The position numbers and the translations under genes are program-made. Below, in pieces: positions 53,402-62,701 of a stretch of DNA of 64,000 nt (position 1 is the stretch's first letter; every line of letters starts with the position of its first letter). Origin of the DNA: Phycicoccus sp. Soil748 (GTDB lineage: Bacteria > Actinomycetota > Actinomycetes > Actinomycetales > Dermatophilaceae); the NCBI RefSeq assembly GCF_001428025.1, contig NZ_LMSC01000005.1:110682-174681 (forward strand). Reading direction: 5' to 3'. The notes under the pieces are model-generated. The model searched no databases, had not been told where the DNA came from, and worked only from the letters and a program-made list of their open reading frames with translations.

Positions 53402-54250
53402 TCAGGCGCGGCGGGCCGTGACGAGCAGGTACTCCCAGTCGAGCACCGTGTGCCCGTCACCCCGGTCGAAGCGCTCGGCGAGCGCGACGAGGTCGCGGTC
53501 GAGGGCCGCCACCTTCTCGGGGTCGTCGGCGATGGCCCGGTAGACCGCGATGGTCGGCCCGTAGGTCCGCTTGAAGAAGTCGCGGAACTCCTCGGGTGTC
53601 GGGAACACGTCGACCACGAGGTCCTGCTGCACCGCGGTCAGCTCCGCGACCTGGTCGCCGAAGAGGTCGCGGACGTGGTCGACGTGGCCCCAGAGCGGCG
53701 GCGGCTGCGCCCCGGGCGGCGGCGGTGGGGCGTACGGCTTCATGACGGCGAACAGCTGGCCGATGAACCCCTCCGGCGTCCAGCTGAGCAGCCCGATCGT
53801 GCCGCCGGGCCGGGTCACGCGCACGAGCTCGTCGGCGACCAGCTGGTGGTGCGGCGCGAACATGACGCCGACGCAGGAGAGCACCGCGTCGAACTCGCCG
53901 TCCGTGAACGGCTGCGCCTCGGCGTCGGCGGTCTGCCAGGTGATGTCGAGGCCGGCAGCCTCGGCGTCGGCCCTTCCGTCGGCGAGCAGCTCGGGCGTGA
54001 GGTCGCTGGCGACGACGGTCGCACCGGTGCGAGCCGCGGGCAGGGCGACGTTGCCCGTCCCGGCGGCGACGTCGTGGACCCGCTGGCCCGGCCCGATACC
54101 GGCCGCCTGCACCAGGATTGGGCCCAGCGGGGCGATGACCTCCCGGGCGACCGCGTGGTAGTCACCCAGCGCCCACATGGCGGCGTGCTTCGCCTTGAGG
54201 GCGTGGTCCTCGGCGGTGTCGGTGACAGGTGTCGTGCTGGTCGTGCTCAT
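53402..54250 (-). CDS. Class I SAM-dependent methyltransferase
   Basis: A 282-residue methyltransferase. Motif I is VHDVAAGTGNVALPAARTGA (about residues 57-76) and motif II/post-I includes VVASDLTPELLADGRADAEA and FDAVLSCVGVMFAPHHQLVA. A Pro-rich loop (APPPPPGAQPPPLW) interrupts the C-terminal half. ATG 54250 has GGGGAGACGACG upstream. It is UbiE/ubiquinone-type in general pattern, but the methyl acceptor is unknown. Confidence 0.82.
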   Translation of the reverse strand: MSTTSTTPVTDTAEDHALKAKHAAMWALGDYHAVAREVIAPLGPILVQAAGIGPGQRVHDVAAGTGNVALPAARTGATVVASDLTPELLADGRADAEAAGLDITWQTADAEAQPFTDGEFDAVLSCVGVMFAPHHQLVADELVRVTRPGGTIGLLSWTPEGFIGQLFAVMKPYAPPPPPGAQPPPLWGHVDHVRDLFGDQVAELTAVQQDLVVDVFPTPEEFRDFFKRTYGPTIAVYRAIADDPEKVAALDRDLVALAERFDRGDGHTVLDWEYLLVTARRA

Positions 54251-54388
54251 CGTCGTCTCCCCGTGCTCGATGGTGTGGTGTGTCCCCTGCAGGAGCGACG
54301 GTAGGAGTGGGGAGCCTCGTCGCACATCGGCGCGTGCACGCAGCCGTGGGCTGTCCGGCGCGCGGGTCGTGACGGGGTACGCGTAGGG

Positions 54389-55468
54389 CTAGGCGCGCGT
54401 CAGCAGTCGTGCCACCGCCGCGGTGCGGGCCGACTTCCCGTGCAGGTCGAGCTTCGCGTAGGCGTTGCTCAGGTGCCGCTCCACGGTGCGGGTGCTCAGG
54501 TGCAGCGCCGCGGCGATCTCGTCGTTGTCCAGGCCCCGGGCTGCGTGGCGCAGGATCTCGAGCTCGCGGGGCGACAGCACGTCGAGGGTGACTTGGTCGG
54601 TGGTCGGGGATGCGCGGCCCTCCCGCAGGAACGCCCGCAGCTCGGCGCGGAAGACGTCCCAGGCGGGTTCGGTCTCGAGCACGATGTGGTTGTCGCTCTC
54701 GAGGGCGACGAGCCGGGCGCCGTCGATGCCCGACGCGAGGCGCCGCGCCTCCTCGAAGTCGTTCATGCGGTCACCGCGGGAGTGCAGCACCAGCGTCGGC
54801 ACGTCGAGCTCGCCGAGCAGGGCCGAGGCGTCGGCGGCGAGGCGCTGGCGGCGCGACGCCCGAGCCGTGTCGGCGTCGGTGGCCACGCGCTGGAGCTCGT
54901 CGAGCCACACGTGCTGCTCCTCGGTGGCGTCGGGGATCATCAGCGAGGTGAACACTCGCCGGAACGCCGAGTCGGGCCGGGCCCACCCGACCTTGATGAG
55001 CTGGTCGAGGGTGTCGTTCATCTCCGCCTCGACCGGGTCCTTGTCCGGCTGGCCGGAATAGCTGCCGTAGAAGACCAGCCGGGAGACACGCTCGGGGTGA
55101 CGGTGGGTGTAGGTGATGGCGACCGGGCCGCCCTGCGCCATGGCCAGCAGCGCGAACGAGTCGAGGCCCGCGTCCTCGATGACCGCCTCGAGGTCGCCCA
55201 GGCGCGCCTCGAGCGAGTGGTCGGTGACCCCGCGGTCGGACAGGCCGTGGCCGCGCTCGTCGAACCGGATGACGGTGTGCTCGCGCCCCCACTCGTCGAG
55301 GTAGTGCCGCCAGACCGGCGACTGCCAGTCGTACTGCAGGTGGCTCAGCCAGCAGGAGTCGGCGACCAGCGGCGGCCCTGACCCGTGCACGGCATACGCG
55401 ATGCGCACGCCGTCCGGGGCGCGGCAGAACCTGATCTCCTGCCGCGGCACGGGTGGCTGGGTCGCCAT
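54389..55468 (-). CDS. LuxR-type regulator with degenerate alpha/beta-hydrolase domain
   Basis: A 359-residue fusion. Residues 1-280 form an alpha/beta hydrolase fold with the HG region (AYAVHGSGPPLVADSC), FDERGHGLSD and an elbow that reads LLAMAQGGPVAI: the expected nucleophile is Ala111, and the first Gly is also changed. It should not hydrolyse esters. Residues 295-355 are a LuxR HTH (LSPRELEILRHAARGLDNDE, LSTRTVERHLSNAYAKLDLH). The hydrolase domain is therefore probably a ligand sensor. The gene stands alone, 46 bases downstream of the CaiB operon in the same orientation. Confidence 0.85.
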   Translation of the reverse strand: MATQPPVPRQEIRFCRAPDGVRIAYAVHGSGPPLVADSCWLSHLQYDWQSPVWRHYLDEWGREHTVIRFDERGHGLSDRGVTDHSLEARLGDLEAVIEDAGLDSFALLAMAQGGPVAITYTHRHPERVSRLVFYGSYSGQPDKDPVEAEMNDTLDQLIKVGWARPDSAFRRVFTSLMIPDATEEQHVWLDELQRVATDADTARASRRQRLAADASALLGELDVPTLVLHSRGDRMNDFEEARRLASGIDGARLVALESDNHIVLETEPAWDVFRAELRAFLREGRASPTTDQVTLDVLSPRELEILRHAARGLDNDEIAAALHLSTRTVERHLSNAYAKLDLHGKSARTAAVARLLTRA

Positions 55469-55513
55469 GACATCGATGGTACGACCGGGGTGGCCCCTGC
55501 CGGTCAGTCGTTG

Positions 55514-56683
55514 TCAGTCGAGGGTGTCGAGCCACTTCCGGATGGATTCGTCGTGCTGCCCCAGCGCCGGGGGCGCCTCGTGCACCTCGCGACCACCGGC
55601 GGAGGTGTTGTCGTCGAAGCGGATCGGGGGCCCGGGCACCTCGATCGTGCCGAGCACCGGGTGGTCGACCTCGATGACCAGGCCCTGCGACCGCGTCTGG
55701 TCCCAGTCGTAGACGCGGTCGAGCGTCCGCACCTCCCCGGCGGGGACGCCCAGCTCGTCGAGGCGTGCGAGCAGCTCGACGCGCCCGTAGGGGGCGAACG
55801 CCCGGTCGAGGAGCCGGGTCACCTCGTCGCGGTGCGCTACGCGCTCGCGGTTGGTCGCGAGGCCCGGCGCCTTCGGGTCGATGCCGAACGCCGTCGCGAG
55901 CCGGGCCCACAACGCCTCGCTGCCGCAGGCGATCTGGACCATGCCGTCAGCACAGGTGAACAACCCGTAGGGGCAGATGGAGGGGTGGTGGTTGCCCTGC
56001 CCGTGGCCGACCTCGTGCGCAACCGTGTACCGCGTGCCCTGGAAGGCATGGACGCCCACGATGGCGGCGAGCAGGGAGGTGCGCACGACGCGCCCGACCC
56101 CCGTCGTGGCGCGCTCGTGCAGGGCGGCGACGACGCCGTACGCGCCGTACATGCCGGCGAGCAGGTCGCCGATGGGGACGCCGACGCGCATGGGTGTCTG
56201 GGCGTCCGGGCCGGTGAGTGACATGAGGCCGCCCTCGCCCTGGGCGATCTGGTCGTACCCGGCGCGGCCGCCCTGCGGACCGTCGTGGCCGAACCCGCTG
56301 ATCGACAGCACGACGAGCCGGGGGTTGAGCTCGTGCAGGCGCGCGACGGTGAAGCCGAGCCGGTCGAGGACGCCGGGACGGAAGTTCTCGATGAGGACGT
56401 CGCCATGGCGCACCAGCCGGGTCAGGACCTCGCGGCCGTCGTCGGACTTGAGGTCGAGGGCGATCGACTCCTTGTTGCGGTTGCAGGACAGGAAGTAGGT
56501 GGAGACCGGGTCGTCCTCGGGTCCGACGAACGGCGGGCCCCAGCCACGGGACTCGTCGCCCGTGCCCGGCGTCTCGACCTTGATGACGCGGGCACCCATG
56601 TCCCCCAACATCATTCCCGCGTGCGGTCCCGCCAGGGCGCGGGACAGGTCGATGACGGTGATGTCGCCCAACGGTCCGGGCAC
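55514..56683 (-). CDS. CaiB/BaiF family CoA-transferase
   Basis: A 389-residue family III CoA-transferase of usual length. It has the N-terminal VIDLSRALAGPHAGMMLGDM GARVIKVE-type Rossmann and a typical ENFRPGVLDRLGFTVARLHE and LVVLSISGFGHDGPQGGRAG segment. The catalytic Asp is expected in this region but I cannot pin it down by sight. It should transfer CoA between acyl groups. It ends an operon with hyuB (10-base gap) and hyuA upstream, suggesting that the acid product of a hydantoinase-like reaction is activated here (inference). Confidence 0.88.
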   Translation of the reverse strand: MPGPLGDITVIDLSRALAGPHAGMMLGDMGARVIKVETPGTGDESRGWGPPFVGPEDDPVSTYFLSCNRNKESIALDLKSDDGREVLTRLVRHGDVLIENFRPGVLDRLGFTVARLHELNPRLVVLSISGFGHDGPQGGRAGYDQIAQGEGGLMSLTGPDAQTPMRVGVPIGDLLAGMYGAYGVVAALHERATTGVGRVVRTSLLAAIVGVHAFQGTRYTVAHEVGHGQGNHHPSICPYGLFTCADGMVQIACGSEALWARLATAFGIDPKAPGLATNRERVAHRDEVTRLLDRAFAPYGRVELLARLDELGVPAGEVRTLDRVYDWDQTRSQGLVIEVDHPVLGTIEVPGPPIRFDDNTSAGGREVHEAPPALGQHDESIRKWLDTLD

Positions 56684-56692
56684 GGGTCCTCC

Positions 56693-58630
56693 TCAGAGCC
56701 AGTCGACGTCGGCGCTCGGGCGCCCGTCGGCGAGGCGAGCGTAGCCCGGGCCGCGGTCGAAGAACGGCTCCCGGTCGGGCCGGGCGGCGCGCAGCTCGGC
56801 CCGAAGCCGGTCCGAGGCCTCGACGTCGATCGCGGGTTCGTCCCTGGTGCCCGAGGCCACCACGCCGTAGTCCCGTCGGGCCCCCTCGAACGACACCTTG
56901 CCCCAGCGCAGGTCGCGCTCGACGTCGTCGTAGGGGCGCGTCAGCGGGTCGCCCCAGCCACCACCGCCGGTCGTGCGGATGCGGATCACCTGCCCGGCCC
57001 TGACCGGCTCGGCGTCGGCCAGGGCGTCGACCTCGCGCTCGTCCGTGCCGCCCGGGTCGATGGTGACGGCGAACGGCATACCGGCCCTGCCGCCCCTGAC
57101 CCCCCAGCAGGCGAGGATCGAGCGGTCGGCGATGGACATGAAGTGGGCGTCCTTGAGCATCCGGATCTGCTTCTCGTAGCCGAGGCCCCCGCGGAACCGG
57201 CCAGGCCCGCCGGAGTCGACGGCGAGCCCGAGCCGCTCGACGACGAACGGGAACCGGCTCTCGGTGAACTCGGTCGGCAGGTTCCGAGAGTCGGGCACGA
57301 CGTGGATGGTGTCCTCCCCGTCGGCGTAGTAGCGCCCGCCCGACCCGCCGCCGAGCACCTCGCGCATGAGGTAGTCGGCGCCGTCGCGGTCCTTGCCGTA
57401 GACCCCGGTGTAGCGGATGGTCTCCTGGTCGGCGGGCATCCGGCCGTCGACCGCCTTGGCGACGACTCCGGCCAGCACGCCGAGAAGTCGCAGGATGACG
57501 AACGTCCGGGCGTTGGTGGGCGCGGGGAAGATCGGCGTGAGCAGCGTGCCCTTGTCGGGGAAGCGCATCTCGATCAGCGGCACGACACCCTCGTTGACGT
57601 CGAGCTCGGCCATCCGCTCGGGCGACTCGGCGAGGTTGCGTAGGATCGGCGCGAGCCACTTCTTGAGGAAGTTGCCGCCGACGTAGTCACCGCAGTGGTT
57701 GATCGGGCCCTTCGCCTGGGGCGCCGTGCCGGTGAAGTCGATGATGAGCCGGGGCCCGGCCGGACGGCCGTTCTCGGGGTCGGCGGGGGCGTCGCTCACC
57801 TTGGTCAGCGTGATCCGCTGGGTGTGCAGCCTGGGGTCGTCGACACCGTCGTGCTCGGCGTAGTCCTCCCAGACGTAGGTGCCGTCGGGGATCTGCGACA
57901 GGATCTCGCGGCGGTAGGTCTCGGTCGTCCGGTCGAGGATCGTGTCGAACGCCGCCTCGACGTCGGCGCGGCCGTAGCGGGCGAACAGCTCACCGAGACG
58001 CCGCGCCCCCATGAGGCAGGCCGAGCACTCGGCGTCGAGGTCGGCGGCGAGCGAGTCGGGCATGCGCGAGTTGCGGGTCATGATCCGCAGGGCCGCCTTG
58101 TTGGGAACTCCCCTGTCCCACAGCTTGATCGGCGGGACGGCGAGCCCCTCCTCGTGGACGCTGGTCGCGTTGCTGGGCATCGAGCCCGGCACCGCGCCGC
58201 CGATGTCGTCGTGGTGCCCGAACGCCTGGACGAACGCCACGACCTCGCCGTCGTGGAACACCGGAACGGTGACGCACAGGTCGGGCAGGTGCCCGATGCC
58301 GCCCTCGGACTCGTAGACGTCGTTGTGGAAGAAGACGTCGCCCTCGGCCATCTCGGCCAGCGGGAAGTCGCGCACGATCGGGTGCACCAGCGCGGAGTAC
58401 GAGCGCCCGGTGAGCTTGCGCAGCTGCCGGTCGTGGATGCCGGCGCGGAAGTCGTGGGCGTCGCGGATCATGGGTGAGCGACTGGTGCGCGCGATCGAGG
58501 TCTCGACCTCCATCTCGACACTGGCGAGGGTGCCCTGCACGATCTCGACGAGGATCGGGTCGACGTCGGCGCCCTCGGGGGTGAGCCGCTTCCCGTGTTC
58601 GTATGCCGTGGGCAGGCCGGCGGGGTTCAT
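56693..58630 (-). CDS. hyuB: Hydantoinase B/oxoprolinase-family subunit
   Basis: A 645-residue protein of the HyuB/oxoprolinase B family, of normal length. Signature regions include MIRDAHDFRAGIHDRQLRKL, EGDVFFHNDVYESEGGIGHL, AFVQAFGHHDDIGGAVPGSM and the later CGDYVGGNFLKKWLAPILRN. It acts with HyuA in ATP-dependent opening or carboxylation-type reactions of cyclic amides or related compounds; the substrate cannot be named from sequence. It overlaps hyuA by 4 bases (ATGA). Confidence 0.88.
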   Translation of the reverse strand: MNPAGLPTAYEHGKRLTPEGADVDPILVEIVQGTLASVEMEVETSIARTSRSPMIRDAHDFRAGIHDRQLRKLTGRSYSALVHPIVRDFPLAEMAEGDVFFHNDVYESEGGIGHLPDLCVTVPVFHDGEVVAFVQAFGHHDDIGGAVPGSMPSNATSVHEEGLAVPPIKLWDRGVPNKAALRIMTRNSRMPDSLAADLDAECSACLMGARRLGELFARYGRADVEAAFDTILDRTTETYRREILSQIPDGTYVWEDYAEHDGVDDPRLHTQRITLTKVSDAPADPENGRPAGPRLIIDFTGTAPQAKGPINHCGDYVGGNFLKKWLAPILRNLAESPERMAELDVNEGVVPLIEMRFPDKGTLLTPIFPAPTNARTFVILRLLGVLAGVVAKAVDGRMPADQETIRYTGVYGKDRDGADYLMREVLGGGSGGRYYADGEDTIHVVPDSRNLPTEFTESRFPFVVERLGLAVDSGGPGRFRGGLGYEKQIRMLKDAHFMSIADRSILACWGVRGGRAGMPFAVTIDPGGTDEREVDALADAEPVRAGQVIRIRTTGGGGWGDPLTRPYDDVERDLRWGKVSFEGARRDYGVVASGTRDEPAIDVEASDRLRAELRAARPDREPFFDRGPGYARLADGRPSADVDWL

Positions 58631-60807
58631 CGGTCGCCCCCGGCGGTGGTGGGGTGGAGGGCTTCGCGGGTGATGACGAGGTTGCCGAGCGTGTCCACGC
58701 GCACGGCGAACCCGGGGTGCACCGGGACGGTCGAGCCGAACTCCTCCACGACCGCCGGCCCGCTGAAGGTGTCACCGGCCCGCAGGTCCGGTCGCCAGTG
58801 GATGGGCGTGTCGACGAAGCCGTCGTCGGCGTCGAAGCAGACTGCTCGTCGACCGGCCACAGTCTTTGAGCGATCTGCCCGGTCCTGACCGGGCGGATCG
58901 CTCAAAGACCCGGGGGAGCCGGGGTCGCGGCCGGGGAGCTCGCGCAGCTCGGGACGGGTGATCGGGCCGACGCCGGTGACCCTCAGGTTCACCCACTCGA
59001 CCTGCTGGGAGGCGTCGCCACGGAAGTCGTAGCCGTAGAGCGCGCGGTGCTCCGCGTGGAACGCGTCGGCGACCGAGGCTGCGTACGCGGCGTCCACCGG
59101 GCCGTCCGGAGCGGGCACCCGGACCTCGAACGCCTGGCCGAAGTAGCGCAGGTCGACCGTGCGCACGTAGCGGTGGGCGCTCCGCGGGAAGCCCTCTGCG
59201 TCAAGGGCTCTCGCGGCCCTGTCCGTGAGCTCGTCGAAGACCTTCTGGACGGCCCCGTGGTCGAGCGCGTCGTGGCGGGCGACGGCGGTCTGCACGTAGT
59301 CGTTCCTGACGTCGACGGTGAGCAGGCCGAACGCCGAGAGGTTGCCCGGGTTCTGGGGCACGACGACCCCGGCGAGGTCGAGGACGTCGACGAGGCGGCA
59401 GGCGAGCAGGGAGCCGGAGCCGCCGAAGGTCGTCAGCATGAAGTCGCGCACGTCGAGGCCCCGCTTGACGCTCACCTGGCGCAGCGCGTTCGCCTGGTTC
59501 CACGCGGAGATCTCCAGGATGCCGGTGGCGCAGCGCACGGGGTCGAGGCCGAGCCGGTCGGCGAGCTCGTCGACGCCCCGGCGCGCGGCATCGACGTCGA
59601 GCGGGATCTCACCCCCGAGCAGGTGCGGGGGGATGCGCCCGAGGACGACGTGGGCGTCGGTGATCGTGGGCTCGGTGCCGCCCTTGCCGTAGCAGAGCGG
59701 GCCGGGGTCGGCGCCGGCCGACCGGGGCCCCACCTTGAGGGTGCCCTCGGGGGTGACCCAGGCGACCGAACCGCCGCCCGCGCCCACCGTCACGACGTCG
59801 ATCATGGGGATCTTGCTCGGGTAGGCGCCGACCGTCCCCTCCGTCGTGAGGGTGGGCTCGCCGTCGAGGACGACGCTGACGTCCGTCGAGGTGCCGCCGC
59901 CGTCGCACGTGAGCACCTTCTGGTATCCCGCGCGGTGGGCGACCAGCCCGGCCCCGAGGGCGCCGGCGGCCGGCCCCGAGAGCACCGTGGTGACCGGCTG
60001 CTTGACGACCTCGTCGGCGGAGAGCACGCCGCCGTTGGACTTCATGATCGAGAACGCCACCCCCGGCGCCAGCGCGTCGAGGCGGTCGTGGATGTTGGCG
60101 ACGTAGCGGGCGACCTTGGGCTTCACCGCCGCGTCGACGAGGGTGGTCATCGAGCGCTCGTACTCTCGGTACTCACGCAGCACCTCGCTGGAGAGCGAGA
60201 CCACGGCATCGGGGTGCTCCCGGCGGAGCACCTCGCGGACCGCTCGTTCGTGGCTGTCGTCGGCGTAGGAGTGCAGCAGGCACACCCCGACCGACCGTGT
60301 GCCGCGGTCGCGGAACCACCGTGCGGCGGCCACGGCCGACTCCTCGTCGAAGGGCCGGATCTCGTTGCCCTCGAAGTCGACCCGTCCCCCGACGGTGCGG
60401 ACGAGGTCGACCGGCACGATGCGTGGTGGCTTCACCCAGAAGTAGGAGTTGCCGTAGCCGTCGGGGACGGCTTGCCGCGCGATCTCGAGGATGAACTCGT
60501 AGCCCTCCGTGGTGATGAAGCCCACCGACTCCACCTTGCCCTCGAGGAGCTGGTTGGTGGCCACGGTCGTGCCGTGGCAGACCGCGGTGATGTCGTTCCC
60601 CGTGGCGCCCATGAGGTCGAGGACCTTGTGGACACCGTCGATGAACCCGTCCGCGGGGTCGGCAGGGGTCGACGGCGTCTTGGTCGTGACGAGCTCGCCG
60701 GAGTCCTCGTCGAGGGCCACCACGTCGGTGAACGTGCCACCGGTGTCGATGCCGATCCGGATCCGACGCCGCGGCTTGGTGGCCCGGGGCTGCGGCTGAC
60801 TCGTCAC
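58627..60807 (-). CDS. hyuA: Hydantoinase A/oxoprolinase-family subunit
   Basis: A 726-residue protein of the HyuA family with actin-like ATPase domains. The phosphate loops are GIDTGGTFTDVVALDEDSGE (residues 19-38) and VLTCDGGGTSTDVSVVL. Other conserved parts are CHGTTVATNQLLEGKVESVG and VKQPVTTVLSGPAAGALGAG. A variable C-terminal linker (residues about 633-650) is encoded by a 48-base palindrome. It forms the first gene of the hyuA-hyuB-CaiB operon and pairs with HyuB in an ATP-dependent reaction on a cyclic amide or similar substrate. Confidence 0.9.
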   Translation of the reverse strand: MTSQPQPRATKPRRRIRIGIDTGGTFTDVVALDEDSGELVTTKTPSTPADPADGFIDGVHKVLDLMGATGNDITAVCHGTTVATNQLLEGKVESVGFITTEGYEFILEIARQAVPDGYGNSYFWVKPPRIVPVDLVRTVGGRVDFEGNEIRPFDEESAVAAARWFRDRGTRSVGVCLLHSYADDSHERAVREVLRREHPDAVVSLSSEVLREYREYERSMTTLVDAAVKPKVARYVANIHDRLDALAPGVAFSIMKSNGGVLSADEVVKQPVTTVLSGPAAGALGAGLVAHRAGYQKVLTCDGGGTSTDVSVVLDGEPTLTTEGTVGAYPSKIPMIDVVTVGAGGGSVAWVTPEGTLKVGPRSAGADPGPLCYGKGGTEPTITDAHVVLGRIPPHLLGGEIPLDVDAARRGVDELADRLGLDPVRCATGILEISAWNQANALRQVSVKRGLDVRDFMLTTFGGSGSLLACRLVDVLDLAGVVVPQNPGNLSAFGLLTVDVRNDYVQTAVARHDALDHGAVQKVFDELTDRAARALDAEGFPRSAHRYVRTVDLRYFGQAFEVRVPAPDGPVDAAYAASVADAFHAEHRALYGYDFRGDASQQVEWVNLRVTGVGPITRPELRELPGRDPGSPGSLSDPPGQDRADRSKTVAGRRAVCFDADDGFVDTPIHWRPDLRAGDTFSGPAVVEEFGSTVPVHPGFAVRVDTLGNLVITREALHPTTAGGDR
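58862..58909. repeat. 48-nt near-perfect palindrome inside hyuA
   Basis: Two 23-base arms (58862-58884 and 58887-58909) flank a CT loop with a single G·U wobble. The left arm is GTCTTTGAGCGATCTGCCCG plus GTC. Length is 48, a multiple of three, so the hyuA frame is kept. It encodes a Ser/Asp/Arg-rich linker at residues about 633-650. A coding hairpin this strong is unusual. Confidence 0.95.
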
Positions 60808-60877
60808 GCGGACGATTCAACCGACCCCAGGCCGCCGTTTCGTTGGCACAACCTGCCAACGGGTGGCGCGGTGGTGG

Positions 60878-61543
60878 TCAGTCGACGTCGTCCCCGGCTG
60901 GGAGCTCCTTGAGCCAGATGGTGCCGTCCTCGGCGCCCATCGACGTGTAGGAGCCGCGCCCCACGGGGATGCGCCACTGCTCACCCTCGGTGCCCTCGAT
61001 GGCCGCCACGGCCAGGCGGATCATCACCGCGTGCGTCACGACGGCGACCTTCTCGCCGGGGTGCCGCGAACCGATGAGCGCCAGGGCCTCCAGCATGCGC
61101 TTCTGGGCGTCGCGCAGGCGCTCACCGTTGGGGCACACCGCCGTCGACGGGGAGGTCTTGTAGCGGTGGAACGCCTCAGGGTCGTACATCTGGGCCTCCT
61201 GGGAGGTCAGGCCCTCCCAGGCGCCGTAGTCGACGTTGATGAGCCCGTGCATGATGCGGATGTCGGGGATCCGGGCCTCGTCGGCGATGATCTGCGCCGT
61301 CGAGATGGTGCGCCGGAGACCGCCGGCGTAGACCGCGGACAGACCGATCGGCGACAGCTGGCGAGCAGCGTCCACCGCGTCCTGGTAGCCCTGCGCGTCG
61401 AGCGGGACGTCGCAGCGTCCGCGGTAGCGGTTCTCGACGTTCATCGTCGTCGTGCCGTGCCGGACGACGTAGAGGGAGCAGGCCTGCGCCGAGGGCTCCC
61501 GCGCATCGGTGCCCGAGCGGGAGATGGTGGTGTTCTGGGTCAT
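60878..61543 (-). CDS. Histidine phosphatase family protein
   Basis: A 221-residue phosphoglycerate-mutase-like protein. The catalytic motif is SLYVVRHGTTTMNVENRYRG (His about residue 30) and the second His lies in KVAVVTHAVMIRLAVAA. Other conserved Arg residues are in RYRGRCDVPL and GGLRRTISTAQI. It dephosphorylates small molecules or acts as a mutase; the substrate is unknown. It lies 12 bases after the sulfotransferase gene on the same strand and may be co-transcribed with it. Confidence 0.88.
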   Translation of the reverse strand: MTQNTTISRSGTDAREPSAQACSLYVVRHGTTTMNVENRYRGRCDVPLDAQGYQDAVDAARQLSPIGLSAVYAGGLRRTISTAQIIADEARIPDIRIMHGLINVDYGAWEGLTSQEAQMYDPEAFHRYKTSPSTAVCPNGERLRDAQKRMLEALALIGSRHPGEKVAVVTHAVMIRLAVAAIEGTEGEQWRIPVGRGSYTSMGAEDGTIWLKELPAGDDVD

Positions 61544-61555
61544 GGTGGGCCCTCC

Positions 61556-62485
61556 TCAGTGGACCGTGCTGTGCAGGAGCGGGTAGCCGTACGTGGTCAG
61601 GGGGCGGGCGATGATGCTCTCGAGCAGGGCGGCCTGCTCGTCGCCGAGGTCGCGCTTCCAGGCCACGCCCCGGCTGGCCTGGAAGGTGTGGAGGCGGAAG
61701 CCGGCCTCGAACTCCGGCGTCCAGTCGAGGCCGAGGAAGTCCATGACCTGCTCGAGCGTCTCGCGCGGGCTCTCCATCAGGTCCTCCAGCCGGACGTCGA
61801 GCCACTGGTCGGCGGGCACGAGCCGGCGGGCCTGGTCGAGGGCGTCCATGAGCAGGCGCCACCCGATCCCGGCCAGGGCGACGAAGGAGCGACCTGACGA
61901 CTCCCACTCGGCCTGGTCGCCGGGGGACAGCGGTCCCAGGTACCAGCTGTCCGGGCCGCGGTAGCCGTCCCACCACCCCATCTGCAGCCAGGAGCTGCAC
62001 ACCGCCCGGCCGTCCCGGATGACGTGCACGAAGCGCGCGTCGGGGTAGGCGCTGCGCAGCAGCCCGGAGCGGGGCCAGCCGGTGAGGTGGTGCACGAAGT
62101 GCGGCTTGCCCTGCGCCTCCATCCGGCTGTCGAAGAAGTCCGTGATGCGCCCCGTGAGCCACGGGGTGGCGTCCAGGGCGGTGAGGTCGCGACAGGGCTG
62201 CGGGAAGATGTTGGAGATCTGCCGCTCCAGCACCGTCCACCCCTCGGAGGGCGCGACGCGCAGGCGTCCACGCTCGAGCGGGCGCCGCCGGTCACGGAAG
62301 GGCCGCAGCGACGGGTCACGCTCCGCGGAGCGGGCGAACAGGGCACTGTTCCACTGGCCCTTGAGGTTGAGACGGGCGAACTTGTCGTCGACGTTCGACA
62401 CGAAGCCGACATCCGGGTGGCGGGCCACCAGCTCTGTGACCAGCGTGGAGCCACACCGGCCACTTCCCAGCACGAACGACAGCAT
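61556..62485 (-). CDS. Sulfotransferase family protein
   Basis: A 309-residue sulfotransferase. The 5'-phosphosulfate loop is LGSGRCGSTLVTELVARHP at the N-terminus, and the 3'-phosphate region is FVHVIRDGRAVCSSWLQMGW near the middle. PAPS is the expected donor and the acceptor is unknown. ATG 62485 is used, because AGAGGGGG precedes it and the P-loop would otherwise be far from the N-terminus. It shares its strand and probably its transcript with the histidine phosphatase. Confidence 0.85.
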   Translation of the reverse strand: MLSFVLGSGRCGSTLVTELVARHPDVGFVSNVDDKFARLNLKGQWNSALFARSAERDPSLRPFRDRRRPLERGRLRVAPSEGWTVLERQISNIFPQPCRDLTALDATPWLTGRITDFFDSRMEAQGKPHFVHHLTGWPRSGLLRSAYPDARFVHVIRDGRAVCSSWLQMGWWDGYRGPDSWYLGPLSPGDQAEWESSGRSFVALAGIGWRLLMDALDQARRLVPADQWLDVRLEDLMESPRETLEQVMDFLGLDWTPEFEAGFRLHTFQASRGVAWKRDLGDEQAALLESIIARPLTTYGYPLLHSTVH

Positions 62486-62701
62486 CTGCACCCCCTCTGG
62501 TGACGGCACCGGATCGACGCGGGACGGTCGAAGGACCGCCGCGACGGCAACGCTTCCACTCCGGGGTGACCGCAGGACCCGGCGAACGCACGAGCCCGGA
62601 TCTCCCGCGCCGGTTGGATGCCGTCTACGACATTTGTCGATGGGCGGCCGGGCGGCGGAGCGGTTCACTCACCAGGACATTCACGACACCAGGGGGAACC
62701 C

